Of a stretch of DNA of 64,000 nt, positions 6,800 through 14,667 are shown one piece after another. The position numbers and the translations under genes were made by a program. The notes beneath the pieces are model-generated. The model saw nothing but the letters and a program-made list of their open reading frames with translations. It ran no database searches and had not been told where the DNA came from. The DNA lies in assembly GCF_001667275.1 (NCBI RefSeq), contig NZ_LZHV01000058.1, positions 124,001 through 188,000 of the forward strand. Reading direction: 5' to 3'. Within the stretch, counting starts at the first letter, position 1. Each line of letters begins with the position of its first letter. The DNA comes from Mycobacterium sp. ACS4054. GTDB lineage: Bacteria; Actinomycetota; Actinomycetes; Mycobacteriales; Mycobacteriaceae.

Positions 6800-6830
6800 A
6801 CTATACCCCGGTAGGGTATCGAGTTGTCAA
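6800..6830 (-). promoter_or_regulatory. Leaderless promoter with embedded TACCC-N5-GGGTA operator
   Basis: On the minus strand, TTGACA (6825-6830) and TATAGT (6800-6805) are separated by 19 bp and the -10 ends seven bases before the ATG at 6792, so transcription should start at the start codon. The operator TACCCCGGTAGGGTA (6804-6818) fills the spacer and overlaps the -10. A repressor bound there would block RNA polymerase. The long spacer is unusual for a simple sigma-70-type promoter. Confidence 0.7.
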
Positions 6831-6889
6831 GCGCTCGGGTGTTCCTGTCGCCGATCCAGCCACGGGTCGCACAGCCCGGATCCTTACGA

Positions 6890-7180
6890 TCAGGAGCGAA
6901 CCAGTCGTGCGATCGCCGCGGAGGCCTCGGCGAGCTTCACGTCGGCCTCGCTCCCTCCTTGCGCGAGTGCTTGGCTTACGCAGTGTTCGAGGTGGTCGTC
7001 TAACAGGTTCAACGCCACAGATCGCAAAGCGCTGCTGGCCGCACTGATTTGGGTGAGGATGTCGATGCAGTACTTGTCATCGTCGATCATTTTGGCGATG
7101 CCCCGAATCTGGCCCTCGATTCGGCGCAGTCGCTGAGCGTAGCGGTCCTTGTTCGCTACGTACCCGTGCCCGGTTTCCAT
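6890..7180 (-). CDS. ricR: RicR/CsoR-family copper-sensing repressor
   Basis: This is a 96-residue all-helical repressor of the CsoR/RcnR family. In this family Cu(I) binding releases the protein from its operators. The metal site C-H-C is present at Cys38 (in KYCIDILTQ), His63 and Cys67 (in DDHLEHC). The family's basic helix KDRYAQRLRRIEGQIRGI is near the N-terminus, and the C-terminal AEASAAIARLVRS matches M. tuberculosis RicR (Rv0190) better than CsoR. ATG 7180 has an AGGGGG ribosome site, so the longer open frame to 7330 is not used. A perfect TACCC-N5-GGGTA dyad lies about 90 bp upstream, suggesting autoregulation. It is the likely regulator of the other sites in this region. Confidence 0.9.
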   Translation of the reverse strand: METGHGYVANKDRYAQRLRRIEGQIRGIAKMIDDDKYCIDILTQISAASSALRSVALNLLDDHLEHCVSQALAQGGSEADVKLAEASAAIARLVRS

Positions 7181-7268
7181 CTGAGCCCCCTGCGCTTGAT
7201 CATCGAGTCGTTCTCGGCGCTTGCCGCCGGGACGAGTTGGTCTGCCGCCAAAATATTGCTGACAACCA

Positions 7269-7287
7269 AGTTTACCCCGTGGGGGTA
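7269..7287 (-). promoter_or_regulatory. Autoregulatory promoter/operator of the ricR-like gene
   Basis: TACCCCGTGGGGGTA (7273-7287) is a perfect TACCC-N5-GGGTA dyad. A -10-like TAAACT (minus strand, 7269-7274) overlaps its downstream arm. About 88 bp of leader would separate the transcription start from the ATG at 7180. Confidence 0.65.
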
Positions 7288-7345
7288 CATGAAGACGATT
7301 TGCTACCCGCCGCTTCACGTGTCCCATCACCGGGCGATGTGACCC

Positions 7346-7873
7346 TTAATCGTTAAGCGCTGCCGGCATCAGTCGGACGGTGTCGGCGCCGGCCGCCATG
7401 TGCCGCCGGAGGCTCCAGACGCTGTGCCCAACCCCGTAGGTCCGGATCACGGGCTCGAGGTCGACCTTCAGAAAACAGACCCGCGTTTCGCCCGCACGCC
7501 GGGACTTCTCGTACGCGCTGAGAATCTGTCGGCCCATCCAGAAACCGCGGAAGACGTTTGCTCCCTCCACGTCGGCCCAGTCGAGGATCTCAGCGCGACC
7601 GTGCAACTGGATCGTCGCCGGTGAGACGAATCGGATCACCCGCCGTTGCAGCGGCACCACCAACGACACGTGCGGGTTGTGCGCGATGTTTCGCGCCTTC
7701 TTCAGATGACGCCTCGTCATGACATACAGCACCACCGCGCCTCCGCTTGCCGATGCGCCGTAGTTGACGCCCGCCGAGGCGGGCCGGCCATGCTCGTCGA
7801 CGGTGGAGAGGATCGCGAAGTGGTGGGCCATTAGCTGTCGCACCACGCGCTTGGGTGTCACGGGCCGGTTCAT
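7346..7873 (-). CDS. Pyridoxamine 5'-phosphate oxidase-like FMN/F420-binding protein
   Basis: The 175-residue protein has the split-barrel flavin-binding fold: a short N-terminal helix (RPVTPKRVVRQLMAHHF), a strand ILSTVDEHGRPASAGVNYG, then YVMTRRHLKKARNIAHNPHVSLVVPL, the typical xxTxxxSxKxxNIxxNPxV motif that contacts the cofactor phosphate. Members reduce or oxidise small molecules with FMN or F420. The substrate is not predictable. ATG 7873 was taken because residues encoded further upstream (the frame is open to 8131) lie antisense-like over the next gene and are Arg-rich. It lies 61 bp downstream of the DUF523 gene and is probably co-transcribed with it. Confidence 0.78.
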   Translation of the reverse strand: MNRPVTPKRVVRQLMAHHFAILSTVDEHGRPASAGVNYGASASGGAVVLYVMTRRHLKKARNIAHNPHVSLVVPLQRRVIRFVSPATIQLHGRAEILDWADVEGANVFRGFWMGRQILSAYEKSRRAGETRVCFLKVDLEPVIRTYGVGHSVWSLRRHMAAGADTVRLMPAALND

Positions 7874-7934
7874 GGGAGGGTAAGCGACTCTCCCGCGCCC
7901 GGCCCGACGACGATCGAAGCGGCTGTATGCGCCA

Positions 7935-8699
7935 TCATGTGTTGGCTCCCAAATGAATTGACATCGGCGGTGGGCCCAGCGTCGACCCGCCCAGGGTGCG
8001 CGATGTGCGGGCGGCCAGCAGGCGTTGCCGTTCACCGCGAAGCTCTGCCGCGAGGTCGTGCTCGAGCGCCGGAACCGCCAAGCCCCGACGGCGCAACTGC
8101 CGATCCAGCGCGGCGATGAACAAGCCCTCACCCGTGCGGCGGCACGCGAGCACGGCGCGCTCGTTCATCACATCGCGAGTCAGGGCTGCGGCCGGACAGG
8201 ACGCGACCACCTCCAGCGAGGCCCGCATATCCAGGGTCGTCACCACCCCACACGACGGCGAGGCGCCGATGCCCACCATGCCGGCCACCGTGAAGCCGGA
8301 ACGTTGGTAGTCGGCGACGTCGCGAACCACCCGTCGCGCCAATCGCCAATAGACGAGGCGAGTCCAGGCAACGAACGCGCGTAGCAACAGGCCGCGCAGC
8401 GGGTACAGGAACCCGCCCTTGGAGTGGTACAGGGGCAGGCTGTGGGGCTTGAGTACGCCGCCCCAGGCCAGCCGCTCCGGGCAGGGCAACTGGTGAATCC
8501 CGTAGCCCGCTGCGATCAGCTCGTCGACCGCCTCAGCCACCGCACCCGGTCGGGTGGCGCCGCCGGCGTAACGCGTGTTCTCGTTCAGCAGGCAGTGCGA
8601 GACGAGCATGACTCGTCGACCGCGCTCGTCACGCAATTGGTCGAGCAGCAGCTGCGGTCGCCTGCCACGCATACCGAGAGCATCGACGCCCGCACGCAT
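7935..8699 (-). CDS. DUF523-family protein (2-thiouracil desulfurase-like)
   Basis: The 254-residue product contains the Cys signatures of DUF523/TudS proteins: VSHCLLNENTRY near residue 35, IHQLPCPE around 73 and GIGASPSCGVV around 145. In TudS these Cys hold an iron-sulfur cluster that removes sulfur from thiolated bases; whether this one does so is inference. A hydrophobic stretch (LRGLLLRAFVAWTRLVYW) lies between the second and third motif, longer than in the short DUF523 proteins. The start is uncertain: ATG 8699 and ATG 8672 both lack a clear ribosome site. It is transcribed divergently from the hydrolase at 8810, with 110 bp between. Confidence 0.7.
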   Translation of the reverse strand: MRAGVDALGMRGRRPQLLLDQLRDERGRRVMLVSHCLLNENTRYAGGATRPGAVAEAVDELIAAGYGIHQLPCPERLAWGGVLKPHSLPLYHSKGGFLYPLRGLLLRAFVAWTRLVYWRLARRVVRDVADYQRSGFTVAGMVGIGASPSCGVVTTLDMRASLEVVASCPAAALTRDVMNERAVLACRRTGEGLFIAALDRQLRRRGLAVPALEHDLAAELRGERQRLLAARTSRTLGGSTLGPPPMSIHLGANT

Positions 8700-8809
8700 G
8701 TTCAGTAGGGGCCAAGGTCACCGAAGGTCGGGTCCTGTTGGTTCTGGCGGGGTGGCCTCGTCGTGGGACAAAGTGGGACCAAGCTGTATCCACCAGAAGC
8801 GGAACCGAA

Positions 8810-9724
8810 GTGTCAGTGCTGGAGGAAGTGTCCTTCGACTCAAACGGGGTGTCTTGCGCGGCTGACGTCTACCTGCCGGCGGGCGCGAATGACAGCCTCG
8901 CCTGCGTGGTGATGGGGCACGGCGGGAGCGCCACCAAGCGCCTCGGGCTGCCCGCGTACGCGGAGAAATTCACCGCGGCCGGCCTGGCGGTGCTGGCGTT
9001 CGACTACCGGCATTTCGGAGCCAGCGGGGGCGAGCCTCGCCAAGTGATAGACGTTGCCGAACAACAAGATGACTACCGGTCGGCCGTGCGATACGTGCGC
9101 GGCCGCGAGGACATCGATGCGCGCCGGGTCGCTTTGTGGGGTACCTCGCTCAGCGGTGGCCACGTGTTGGCCGTAGCAGCTACGGACCCGGCAATCGCCG
9201 CCGTGGTGTCACAGGTCCCGCTCATCGACGGCTGGCACCGCGGCCGCGGGCTACGCGAGCGTCTCGATTGGGATGTGACGCGGCGGACGCTGCAATTCAC
9301 GCTCGCCGCGGTGCGCGATGTGATTGGCGCAAAGTTGGGTCAAAGGCCCTACCTGGTTCCCGTCGTTGGCGATTCCGGTGGGGTTGCGGTGTTCACCGAG
9401 CCCGAGGCCAGATTCGCGTTCGAGGCACTGGGCGGCGAAGCAGTCGGCTGGCGCAATGCGTTGGCTCCCCGCATGCTTTTTGACTTGCCGCGCTACCGGC
9501 AAGGTACGGCGGAGAAGTTGCAGATGCCGGTGTTGATGTGCGTGGGGGACCACGACTTGCAGGCCTCGCCCAGGTTCGCGGCGCGGGTCGCGTCGCGAAT
9601 CAAAAGCGTTGAACTGCATCGCTACCCGGCGGGGCACTTCGATGTCTACACCGGATCGCTCTTCGAAGAGATCAGCGCGGTGGAGACGGAGTTTCTGTGT
9701 CGCCACTTGATGCGGTGTGCCTGA
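8810..9724 (+). CDS. Alpha/beta hydrolase
   Basis: The 304-residue protein has the alpha/beta-hydrolase order: ADVYLPAGAN strand, oxyanion region VVMGHGGSATK, VLAFDYRHFGASGG, the nucleophile elbow GTSLSGG, an acidic residue in VGDHDLQAS and the final His in YPAGHFDVYTG. Members of this subgroup resemble dienelactone or acyl-peptide hydrolases; no substrate can be assigned. GTG 8810 is favoured because the frame upstream to 8738 encodes an unlikely Trp/Arg-rich lead and the domain starts directly after it. It ends 5 bp before the convergent lipoprotein gene. Confidence 0.8.
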   Translation: MSVLEEVSFDSNGVSCAADVYLPAGANDSLACVVMGHGGSATKRLGLPAYAEKFTAAGLAVLAFDYRHFGASGGEPRQVIDVAEQQDDYRSAVRYVRGREDIDARRVALWGTSLSGGHVLAVAATDPAIAAVVSQVPLIDGWHRGRGLRERLDWDVTRRTLQFTLAAVRDVIGAKLGQRPYLVPVVGDSGGVAVFTEPEARFAFEALGGEAVGWRNALAPRMLFDLPRYRQGTAEKLQMPVLMCVGDHDLQASPRFAARVASRIKSVELHRYPAGHFDVYTGSLFEEISAVETEFLCRHLMRCA

Positions 9725-9729
9725 CGACT

Positions 9730-11073
9730 TCAGGACCAGGGACCGGGGAAGCGGCCGTCCTGGTCCTGCACCATCACGATGTCCTTGCAGTCGCCGTTCA
9801 GGGCGGCGGCGTTCTCGCCCCGGCACACCAGCGTCCAGCCCGATATCCGCGCGAAGGGCCGGACGGACCAGGTGGTCGCGATCGGCTCGGTGGCCGGCAG
9901 GGCGAGGACCGCAAACGTGTTGCCGGCGTTGGTGATGTAGAGGTGGTCTTCGAAGAACGCGATCTTGGCAACCGACATCTTCTTCGCCTCATCGTGCGTC
10001 TTCAAAAAGTCCCACTGCTGGCTGCGCAGGTTCCACACCCCAAAGCCGAATGGGGTGCCCTCCGATTCGTGGCCGTCGACAAACAATTTCCCGCCGGACA
10101 ACGTCGCGGACAGCCCGCCGCCGGGAATGCGGTCGGAGTCGCCGACTTTGATGACGGCCTTGGCGTTCAGGTCGTAGAACATGGTCGACAGCGCCGCGGG
10201 ATTGGCGGGATCCGAATGGGTGATCTTCACGAGTTTGTCGGGCCCATCGGACAATTCGGCGTCCACGCTGCGAATGTCGTTGTCCTGGAAGATCGGCTCC
10301 CCGCTGGGCCGGCGCAGCTCGGCGCCCGACGTCTTGGCCGGATCCGAGTTGCGTTGGAACGCCAGGACGTCCTGCCAGGCGCGCCCGGATTGCGGGTCGT
10401 TCCACGGCATCGACAGGTCGGTGGGGGAAAGGATCACCGTCCGCGGCGGCGAAGTCGGGGCGTGGCCGTCGGTGAAGGCGTTGATCCACGCCACGCCCGC
10501 CGCGGTCGAGGACAGGCCCCAGTCCTTGGCCGCCGTGAGCTTCAGGTCGGGGGTGGGCGGCTGCAGCTCTTTGGTCGCCAGCGGTTGGCCGGCCTTGAAG
10601 TCGTAGGCGTATGCCGTCGCCTTGGTGACTTCGGGTTGTTGCGCCTGCGCGGGTTTGACGGTCGTGACGAGGTAGACGACCTTCATGTCGTCGGCCGTGC
10701 CCGTCAGCGCGCAGATGGCGCCCGTGAGGTTTTCGCCGGCGGGGACGGCCGGGACCGGCGGCGCGACGTATTGCCCGGTCTTGGTATCGAAGATCTTGGG
10801 GCGGATGTCGTCGAGCGCGGATTTGCCGCCCGAATACTTGTCGGGGCAGCCGAAGTACGCCGTGCCGCCATAGGTCTTCCAGTCCTTTTCCAGCGGACCC
10901 GTGATCGGCGCCGGCGACGGAACGGCGCTCGGCTTCGGCTTGGCCGACGAGGTGGTGGGTGTCGCCGCGGGCGGGGCCACGGTAGCCGAGCAGGACGCGA
11001 TGGCCAGGCAGGCGGCCGGCGCCACGAGGGCAAGCCCGTATTTGGGCATGGTTCGCCCAGTTGACGCCCGCAT
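9730..11073 (-). CDS. Lipoprotein of unknown function
   Basis: This is a 447-residue secreted lipoprotein with a signal peptide ending in IASC (Cys28), then a Pro/Thr/Ser/Lys-rich linker of about 30 residues and a globular domain. The body has repeated short strands and Gly/Asp turns (for example TAYFGCPDKYSGGKSA, IPGGGLSATLSGGKLFVDG, DHLYITNAGNTFAVLAL), which suggests a beta-propeller-like fold. I do not recognise a catalytic motif. ATG 11073 has GGGGG eight bases upstream, so it is preferred to ATG 11049. It is convergent with the hydrolase gene and stands upstream of nothing on its own strand. Confidence 0.75.
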   Translation of the reverse strand: MRASTGRTMPKYGLALVAPAACLAIASCSATVAPPAATPTTSSAKPKPSAVPSPAPITGPLEKDWKTYGGTAYFGCPDKYSGGKSALDDIRPKIFDTKTGQYVAPPVPAVPAGENLTGAICALTGTADDMKVVYLVTTVKPAQAQQPEVTKATAYAYDFKAGQPLATKELQPPTPDLKLTAAKDWGLSSTAAGVAWINAFTDGHAPTSPPRTVILSPTDLSMPWNDPQSGRAWQDVLAFQRNSDPAKTSGAELRRPSGEPIFQDNDIRSVDAELSDGPDKLVKITHSDPANPAALSTMFYDLNAKAVIKVGDSDRIPGGGLSATLSGGKLFVDGHESEGTPFGFGVWNLRSQQWDFLKTHDEAKKMSVAKIAFFEDHLYITNAGNTFAVLALPATEPIATTWSVRPFARISGWTLVCRGENAAALNGDCKDIVMVQDQDGRFPGPWS

Positions 11074-11165
11074 CGAAAACCCCCGTTAAGTTCGTGTAAC
11101 CAACGAGCGTAAAGCCGCCTCCGCACGCCCGCGACTTAAGGCGGCCTGCGTCACATGGGCGCCGG

Positions 11166-12395
11166 TTAGCGGTCGAACTCGATGGGCAGGCTCTTCGGGC
11201 CGCTCAGGCTCACCATCGGCTTCCACGGCACCGGCCCGGCCGTGCGCGGGTTGAGCAGGCGGCCGGCGATGACGTTCAGCGCCTCGGCGATCTCCCGGCG
11301 GGCCAGGTTGGCGCCCAGGCAGTAGTGCACCCCGCCGCCGAAGGTCAGGATGGGCGGCGCCCCCTCGCGAGTGATGTCCACCCGGTCGGGGTCGTCGTAC
11401 ACCGCCGGGTCGCGGTTGGCCGCGGCGGTGTTGACGAGGACCATCGTTCCGGCCGGGAACAGGTAACCGTCCAGCTCGGCGTCCCGCACCACCAGGCGAA
11501 TGGTTCCGCACGCGATCGGTGAGTGCCGCATGGTCTCCTCGACGGCCCGCATCGCCAGTTCGGGGTGCTCCTTGAGCAGGCCCCATTGCTCCGGGTGCTC
11601 GCAGAGGACATGCACCGACGCGGCCACCTGGTTGCGGGTGGTGTCGGTGCCCGCCAGCAGCAGGCCGCCCGCGAGCATCCGCAATTCGGCGGTGTTCAGG
11701 CGGTCGCCGTCGTCCTCCGCGCGAATCAGGTCGGAGAGCAGGTCATCGGTCAGGCTGTGCCGCCGCCGCGCGACCATGTCGTCGACGTAGTCGTCGAGCT
11801 CGCCCCACGCGCGCATCACGACCGGCTCGACTTCGCGGATGTCGACGCTGAAGCTGAAGGCCTTGAAGACGTCGTCCGCCCACAGCGAGAACTGCCGCCA
11901 GTCCTCGCGCGGGGCGCCGAGCAGCGCGCAGATGATCGGGACGGGATAGGGCCGGGCGAGGTCGGTGACGACGTCGCAGCGGCCCGCGTCGATGACCGTG
12001 TCGATCAGCCCGTTCATCACCTCGACCATGGTGTCGTGCAGGCGCAGGGTCGCGCGGGGTGTGAACGCCTTGGACGTCAGGCTGCGCAGGCGATGGTGCT
12101 CGTCGCCCTCCAGGCACAGCAGGCTGTTGATCACCTTGTCCCACAGCGGGCCCGACGTGACGCCCTGGGCGAGCAGGTTGATCCCGGGCGGGATCTGGAA
12201 GCGAGCGTCGCGCAGCACCGAGCGGACCAGGTGATAGGAGAGGACTTCGGGGCCGTGCGGTCCGATGGCGACCGGCGCCTGCCGCTGCGCCGCCTGCAGG
12301 CGCGGATAGACCTCGGCGGGCGATTCCTCGGGACCGTACGCCAGCGTGGGCAGGTCGGCATCGAAAACGCTGGTAGGAGCGGTACCGACGGTCAT
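11166..12395 (-). CDS. Cytochrome P450
   Basis: The 409-residue soluble P450 has all hallmarks: the I-helix oxygen-activation motif AGTDTTRN around residue 245, the ExxR pair in EETMRHSP around 282, and the haem loop FGGGVHYCLGANLAR with the thiolate Cys near 347. It needs ferredoxin and ferredoxin reductase partners, which are not encoded next to it. The substrate is unknown. ATG 12395 is preceded by TAGGAGACC, a good ribosome site. An interrupted inverted repeat upstream (12426-12487) could be an operator. I cannot assign it to a CYP family with confidence. Confidence 0.92.
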   Translation of the reverse strand: MTVGTAPTSVFDADLPTLAYGPEESPAEVYPRLQAAQRQAPVAIGPHGPEVLSYHLVRSVLRDARFQIPPGINLLAQGVTSGPLWDKVINSLLCLEGDEHHRLRSLTSKAFTPRATLRLHDTMVEVMNGLIDTVIDAGRCDVVTDLARPYPVPIICALLGAPREDWRQFSLWADDVFKAFSFSVDIREVEPVVMRAWGELDDYVDDMVARRRHSLTDDLLSDLIRAEDDGDRLNTAELRMLAGGLLLAGTDTTRNQVAASVHVLCEHPEQWGLLKEHPELAMRAVEETMRHSPIACGTIRLVVRDAELDGYLFPAGTMVLVNTAAANRDPAVYDDPDRVDITREGAPPILTFGGGVHYCLGANLARREIAEALNVIAGRLLNPRTAGPVPWKPMVSLSGPKSLPIEFDR

Positions 12396-12425
12396 GGCGG
12401 TCTCCTAGCGACAACTTTCACACAA

Positions 12426-12487
12426 TGTATGGCCGCCCCGGGGGAGTGTCAACGACATTGGCCTGCAAAACCGTCGGCCGCCATACA
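12426..12487. repeat. Interrupted inverted repeat TGTATGGC / GCCATACA
   Basis: TGTATGGC (12426-12433) and its exact complement GCCATACA (12480-12487) flank a 46-bp spacer in the short gap upstream of the P450 gene. A related ATGTGTGGCC follows at about 12499, inside the end of the MFS gene. It may be a regulator site or an RNA hairpin. Confidence 0.3.
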
Positions 12488-12496
12488 CAAAGAAAT

Positions 12497-13693
12497 CTAT
12501 GTGTGGCCAGCCCTGCCCCGGACCAGCTGGCCGCCGATCAGGGCGACCGCGAACGCGCCGCCGGCAATGCCCGAAATAAGCAGGGGCAGTTGACCATTCG
12601 AACCCCACAGGAAGCCCGCCCACAACCCGGCCGCCAGCACGGCCAGCCCGACGCCGCCCTGGAACACCCCCTGCGCGCTGGCCTGATGGTCCTCGCCGAC
12701 CAGCCCCGAGATCCAGGCCTTGCCGACGCCGTCGGTGCAGCCGGTGAACATTCCGTAGGCGCCGATCAGCAGCCACGCCGTCACCGCGTCGGTGGTCAGC
12801 CCCAGCCCTATGTAGCCGATCGCGAAGAAGGTCAGCCCGACTCCGAACAACGCCGGCCTGCCGATGCGGTCGGCCAGCGATCCGGCCGGGTAACTGGCCA
12901 ACGCATACACCGCGTTGTATCCGACATACGCAAGAATCACCCCGACCACCGAGAAGCCGATCTCGTTGAGCCGCAACAACAACAGGGCGTCGGGAAAGTT
13001 CACCACGCTGAACGCGACGAGCAGGGCCGTCACCCGCCAGTACGGCCGCGGCAGCGAGCGCACCCCGGCCCACATGGACTCGCGCTTTTCTCGCGTGGCG
13101 TGCCGGCCGCGCTCGCGCACGAGGAAGACCAGCGCCACGGACAGCACGGCGGGCACGATGGCGACGTACAGCAACGGCGGGATCCGGTGGTCCAGCAGCT
13201 CGTAGCCCGCCAACCCGAGCAGCGGGCCGACGACCGCGCCGAAGGTGTCCATCGCGCGGTGGAAGCCGAACACCCGGCCGCGCAGGGCGTCGGGCACGTC
13301 GGCGACCAGCAGCGCGTCGCGCGGGGCACCGCGCACGCCCTTGCCGAGCCGATCGACGACGCGGCCCGCCAGTACGCCCGGCCACGCCCCGGCGACGGCG
13401 ACGATGACCTTGCCGAGCGCCGCCATCCCGTAACCGGTGGCGATCAACGGGCGCCGCGCGAACCGGTCCCCGAGCGGGCCCGCCGCCAGTTTCGTCAGCG
13501 ACGCCGCGCCCTCGGCCGCGCCCTCGACGGCCCCCACCACGGACGGTGGCGCGCCCAGCACGGCCGTCAGGTAGATCGGCAGCAGCGGGTACAGCAGCTC
13601 GCTGGCGGCGTCCTGCAGGAACGAGACCCCGGACAGCACCGCGACGTTGCGGGTGAGCCAGCGGGGCCTCGCGTCGGTTTCACCCTTGCGCAC
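12497..13693 (-). CDS. MFS transporter
   Basis: This is a 398-residue major facilitator protein with about 12 hydrophobic segments. The loop between helices 2 and 3 carries the GPLGDRFARRPLI signature (the MFS motif A, G-x-L-x-D-R-x-G-R-R) and a second copy, GSLADRIGRPALF, appears in the other half. No inner specificity motif is obvious; drug or metabolite efflux is the default guess. GTG 13693 places the start 14 bp inside the end of the NYN gene, pointing to translational coupling. The longer open frame to 13765 is out of character (Arg-rich) and overlaps the NYN gene. Confidence 0.85.
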   Translation of the reverse strand: MRKGETDARPRWLTRNVAVLSGVSFLQDAASELLYPLLPIYLTAVLGAPPSVVGAVEGAAEGAASLTKLAAGPLGDRFARRPLIATGYGMAALGKVIVAVAGAWPGVLAGRVVDRLGKGVRGAPRDALLVADVPDALRGRVFGFHRAMDTFGAVVGPLLGLAGYELLDHRIPPLLYVAIVPAVLSVALVFLVRERGRHATREKRESMWAGVRSLPRPYWRVTALLVAFSVVNFPDALLLLRLNEIGFSVVGVILAYVGYNAVYALASYPAGSLADRIGRPALFGVGLTFFAIGYIGLGLTTDAVTAWLLIGAYGMFTGCTDGVGKAWISGLVGEDHQASAQGVFQGGVGLAVLAAGLWAGFLWGSNGQLPLLISGIAGGAFAVALIGGQLVRGRAGHT

Positions 13694-14567
13694 GAAGCCG
13701 CACCATCCGCGTCGTCGACGTCTCGTCCAGCTCGACGACATCGGACCGCGACCGCAGGAAATCACTGAACGAGCGGAACCCCAGAGACCTTTCGCTGAAC
13801 GACGGGTCCATCCGCTTCATCTGCGCCTTCACCGCGGAGTTGTGCAGCCAGTCAACGTCGTCCTTGTCCAGGCCGATCTGCAGCGCGCGGGTCAGCAGCG
13901 CCGTGGCGGCGGCTTGCGGGTCGGGCGGCTCCGGTTCCTCCGGCTGCGCAGCCTTGGCCTTTCCGGTCCGCCGCTTGGCCGGCTTTGGCTCGGGGTCCGC
14001 GGGCTCCGGTTCCAGGGCCGGAACCCCGGGCAGCGAGTCGTAGATGACGAACTCGTCGCAGGCAGCCGCGAGCGCCCGGCTGGACGCGCCGGCCACCCCG
14101 ATGCCCACCACGTACCGCCCGAGCCGCTTGCAGCGCTGCGCCAGCGGGATGTAGTCGGAGTCGCCGGCCACGATCACCACGTGGGTCAGGTCGGGCAGCC
14201 GGAACATGTCCTCGACCGCGTCCACCGCCAGCCGGATGTCGGCGCCGTTCTTGCCGTAGGCCGCCGCGGGGAACAGCTGCACCAGGTCGACCGCGCGGGC
14301 CACCAGCTGCCCGCGATACCCGGCGTTGATGTCCGCCGACCAGTCCGCGTAGGCCCGGGTGAGCACGAGCGTCCCGAACGACGAGGCGAAGTCGAGGATC
14401 GCCGCGACGTCGACGGTGGCCCGGTCCAGCCGGTCGGCGTACTGCTCGAGCCCCTTGGCCTTGTCCCGCTGGAACGAGTTACGGCCGTGCACCTGGTCAT
14501 ATCGCGAGATCACGATGTTGTCGAAGTCGAGGTAGACGGCCACGCGGGCCGCAACCGGTTCGGTCAT
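13680..14567 (-). CDS. NYN-domain RNase-like protein with C-terminal LOTUS/OST-HTH domain
   Basis: The 295-residue protein starts with a PIN-like NYN domain: conserved Asp in VYLDFDNIVIS, in KNGADIRLAVDAVEDM and in VIVAGDSDYIPLAQ, the set expected to bind metal for RNA cleavage. After a charged Pro/Glu/Lys linker (residues about 178-215) comes a helical domain (ALQIGLDKDDVDWLHNSAVKAQM ... FRSFSDFLRS) that fits the LOTUS/OST-HTH RNA-binding fold. Together this suggests a nuclease acting on structured RNA. It overlaps the MFS gene by 14 bp; the functional link between them is unclear. Confidence 0.82.
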   Translation of the reverse strand: MTEPVAARVAVYLDFDNIVISRYDQVHGRNSFQRDKAKGLEQYADRLDRATVDVAAILDFASSFGTLVLTRAYADWSADINAGYRGQLVARAVDLVQLFPAAAYGKNGADIRLAVDAVEDMFRLPDLTHVVIVAGDSDYIPLAQRCKRLGRYVVGIGVAGASSRALAAACDEFVIYDSLPGVPALEPEPADPEPKPAKRRTGKAKAAQPEEPEPPDPQAAATALLTRALQIGLDKDDVDWLHNSAVKAQMKRMDPSFSERSLGFRSFSDFLRSRSDVVELDETSTTRMVRLRAQG

Positions 14568-14667
14568 GGGCTAAATCATCGCTGAGGCGTCCGGCACTGC
14601 GGCGCCCGGAAGCGTTTTCCGTCACGATTGGGCCGTAATGCGTGCCGGAGTGGGTATCCCCCGCGCC

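Noticed and set aside
9697..11064. 455-residue plus-strand frame opposite the lipoprotein gene
   Set aside because: The minus strand has a lipobox and ribosome site; this frame has neither and is Arg/Gly-rich.
12425..13768. 447-residue plus-strand frame opposite the MFS gene
   Set aside because: Composition is Arg/Gln/His-rich with no hydrophobic segments; the minus strand encodes a clear transporter.
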